From assembly GCA_025456385.1 (NCBI GenBank), contig JALOKS010000091.1, positions 1-8,678 of the forward strand: a DNA stretch of 8,678 nucleotides, read 5' to 3'. Source of the stretch: Thermoanaerobaculales bacterium (lineage in GTDB: Bacteria > Acidobacteriota > Thermoanaerobaculia > Thermoanaerobaculales > Sulfomarinibacteraceae). Shown piece after piece: positions 8,019-8,678 of this stretch. A program made the translations under genes and the position numbers. Position 1 is the first letter of the stretch; every line of letters starts with the position of its first letter. The notes under the pieces are model-generated. The model was not told the DNA's origin. It saw only the letters and a list, made by a program, of their open reading frames with translations, and did no database searches.

Positions 8019-8023
8019 GGAAC

Positions 8024-8678
8024 TCACCGCCGGTTCAGGAACTCCTCGAGGGGAGCGCAGTTGACGAGATCGGCGGCGGTCGCCCCCGCCTTGCGGGCCA
8101 CGGCCAGGCCCCAGCGCAGATCGGCGATGCCGTCGGCGGCGTGCGCGTCCGGGTCGACCGCGAGCTTCAGCCCCAGCTCGAGCGCGCGGCGGGCCCACCG
8201 CCAGTCGAGGTCGAGCCGGTAGGGGCTGGCGTTGATCTCGACCGCCACGCCGTGCTCGGCGCAGGCGGCAAGGACTCGTTCGAGGTCGACGGCGTAGCCG
8301 GGCCGGGCGAGCAGCAGGCGGCCGGTGGGGTGGCCGAGCACCCGACAGGCCGGGTGCGCGACCGCGCGCAGGATCCGCGCGGTCTGGGTCTCCTCATCGA
8401 GCCGGAAGCCGGAGTGCACCGAGGCCACGACGTACTCGAGCCCCGCCTCGCAGCCGTCCGGGATGTCGAGCGAGCCGTCGCCCAGAATGTCGGCCTCGAG
8501 ACCCTTGACCAGGCGCGGCCCCCGGCCCGCGCCGTTGAGCTCGTCGATCCGCCGCCACTGCTCGCGCAGCCTCGGCCCGTCGAGCCCGTTGGCGTAGGAG
8601 GCCGCCGGCGAGTGGTCGGCGATGCCGAGGTAGCGCAGGCCGTGCGCCGCCGCGGCCGCCGCCATCTCGGCGAGCGTC
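8024..8678 (-). CDS. polX: DNA polymerase X family, C-terminal PHP domain (5' end outside window)
   Basis: The last 218 residues are visible; the frame is open through the window edge (T-L-A-E-M...). They match the PHP phosphoesterase domain of bacterial PolX, a Mn-dependent 3'-5' exonuclease/AP-processing module fused to a beta-like polymerase and acting in DNA repair. Visible motifs in order are YLGIADHS, KGLEADILGDGSLD (hallmark of PolX rather than DnaE PHP), VVASVHSGF, VLGHPTGRLLL, VEINASPYRLDL, VDPDAHAAD, and the usual end LRWGLAVARKAG then NCAPLEEFLNRR. The metal-binding D/H/E residues in this part are all kept. The polymerase half, and the HxH motif that begins the PHP domain, lie beyond 8678. 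A free-standing PHP protein is possible but the DGSLD and HPTGRLL motifs argue for PolX. Confidence 0.9.
   Translation of the reverse strand, partial: TLAEMAAAAAAHGLRYLGIADHSPAASYANGLDGPRLREQWRRIDELNGAGRGPRLVKGLEADILGDGSLDIPDGCEAGLEYVVASVHSGFRLDEETQTARILRAVAHPACRVLGHPTGRLLLARPGYAVDLERVLAACAEHGVAVEINASPYRLDLDWRWARRALELGLKLAVDPDAHAADGIADLRWGLAVARKAGATAADLVNCAPLEEFLNRR

Larger units (their letters stand above)
7594..8023. other. 430-bp intergenic region filled with short repeats
   Basis: No gene is supported between polX and the response regulator. The region holds a ribosome binding site at its left end, an AATNNGG heptamer array (7647-7681), a CACAGAG-type inverted repeat with 19-bp arms (7694-7830), a 12-bp palindrome (7878-7889) and a hexamer array (7924-8018). 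The open frames here encode low-complexity repeat peptides. No convincing promoter for the response regulator was found; a TAGAGT-like -10 near its start has no matching -35. Confidence 0.8.

Overview
This is a GC-rich bacterial chromosomal window with strong G/C third-position bias, frequent GTG starts and tightly packed genes. No marker gene fixes the taxon. The gene mix and the short-period intergenic repeats would suit a GC-rich environmental lineage such as an Acidobacteriota or deltaproteobacterial/myxobacterial relative. That placement is inference only.

Layout. The + strand carries the tail of an MFS transporter (to 191), a 925-residue SWIM/SNF2-family helicase-like ATPase (234-3011), and a probable three-gene operon: a 62-residue CxxC...CxxC zinc-ribbon protein (3091-3279), a GH57 alpha-glucan hydrolase/transferase (3289-5316) and a GalT-type nucleotidyltransferase (5321-6355). 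A good -35/-10 pair with a 17-nt spacer lies directly upstream of the zinc-ribbon gene. The - strand carries, in transcription order, the PHP-domain end of DNA polymerase X (8678-8024, 5' end outside the window), a single-domain response regulator (7593-7132), and a kynurenine formamidase-like cyclase (7151-6486) whose start overlaps the end of the regulator gene. The two gene sets converge at 6356-6485.

Functional reading. GH57 plus a GalT-like enzyme suggests alpha-glucan (glycogen/maltodextrin) turnover feeding sugar-1-phosphate/NDP-sugar interconversion. The GalT has lost the usual N-terminal CPFC zinc pair. The regulator-kynB overlap implies co-expression, but no other kynurenine gene is visible.

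The most unusual content is intergenic. The galT/kynB junction and the 430-bp gap between polX and the response regulator hold four different short-period repeat families: a GTNNTGA heptamer array with an inverted partner (27-bp perfect arms), an AATNNGG-type heptamer array, a 19-bp perfect inverted repeat of the CACAGAG type, and a hexamer array of NNNCTG/NNNCGG units. The gaps inside the + strand operon have none. I found no CRISPR array, tRNA, rRNA, transposase or recognisable defence system.
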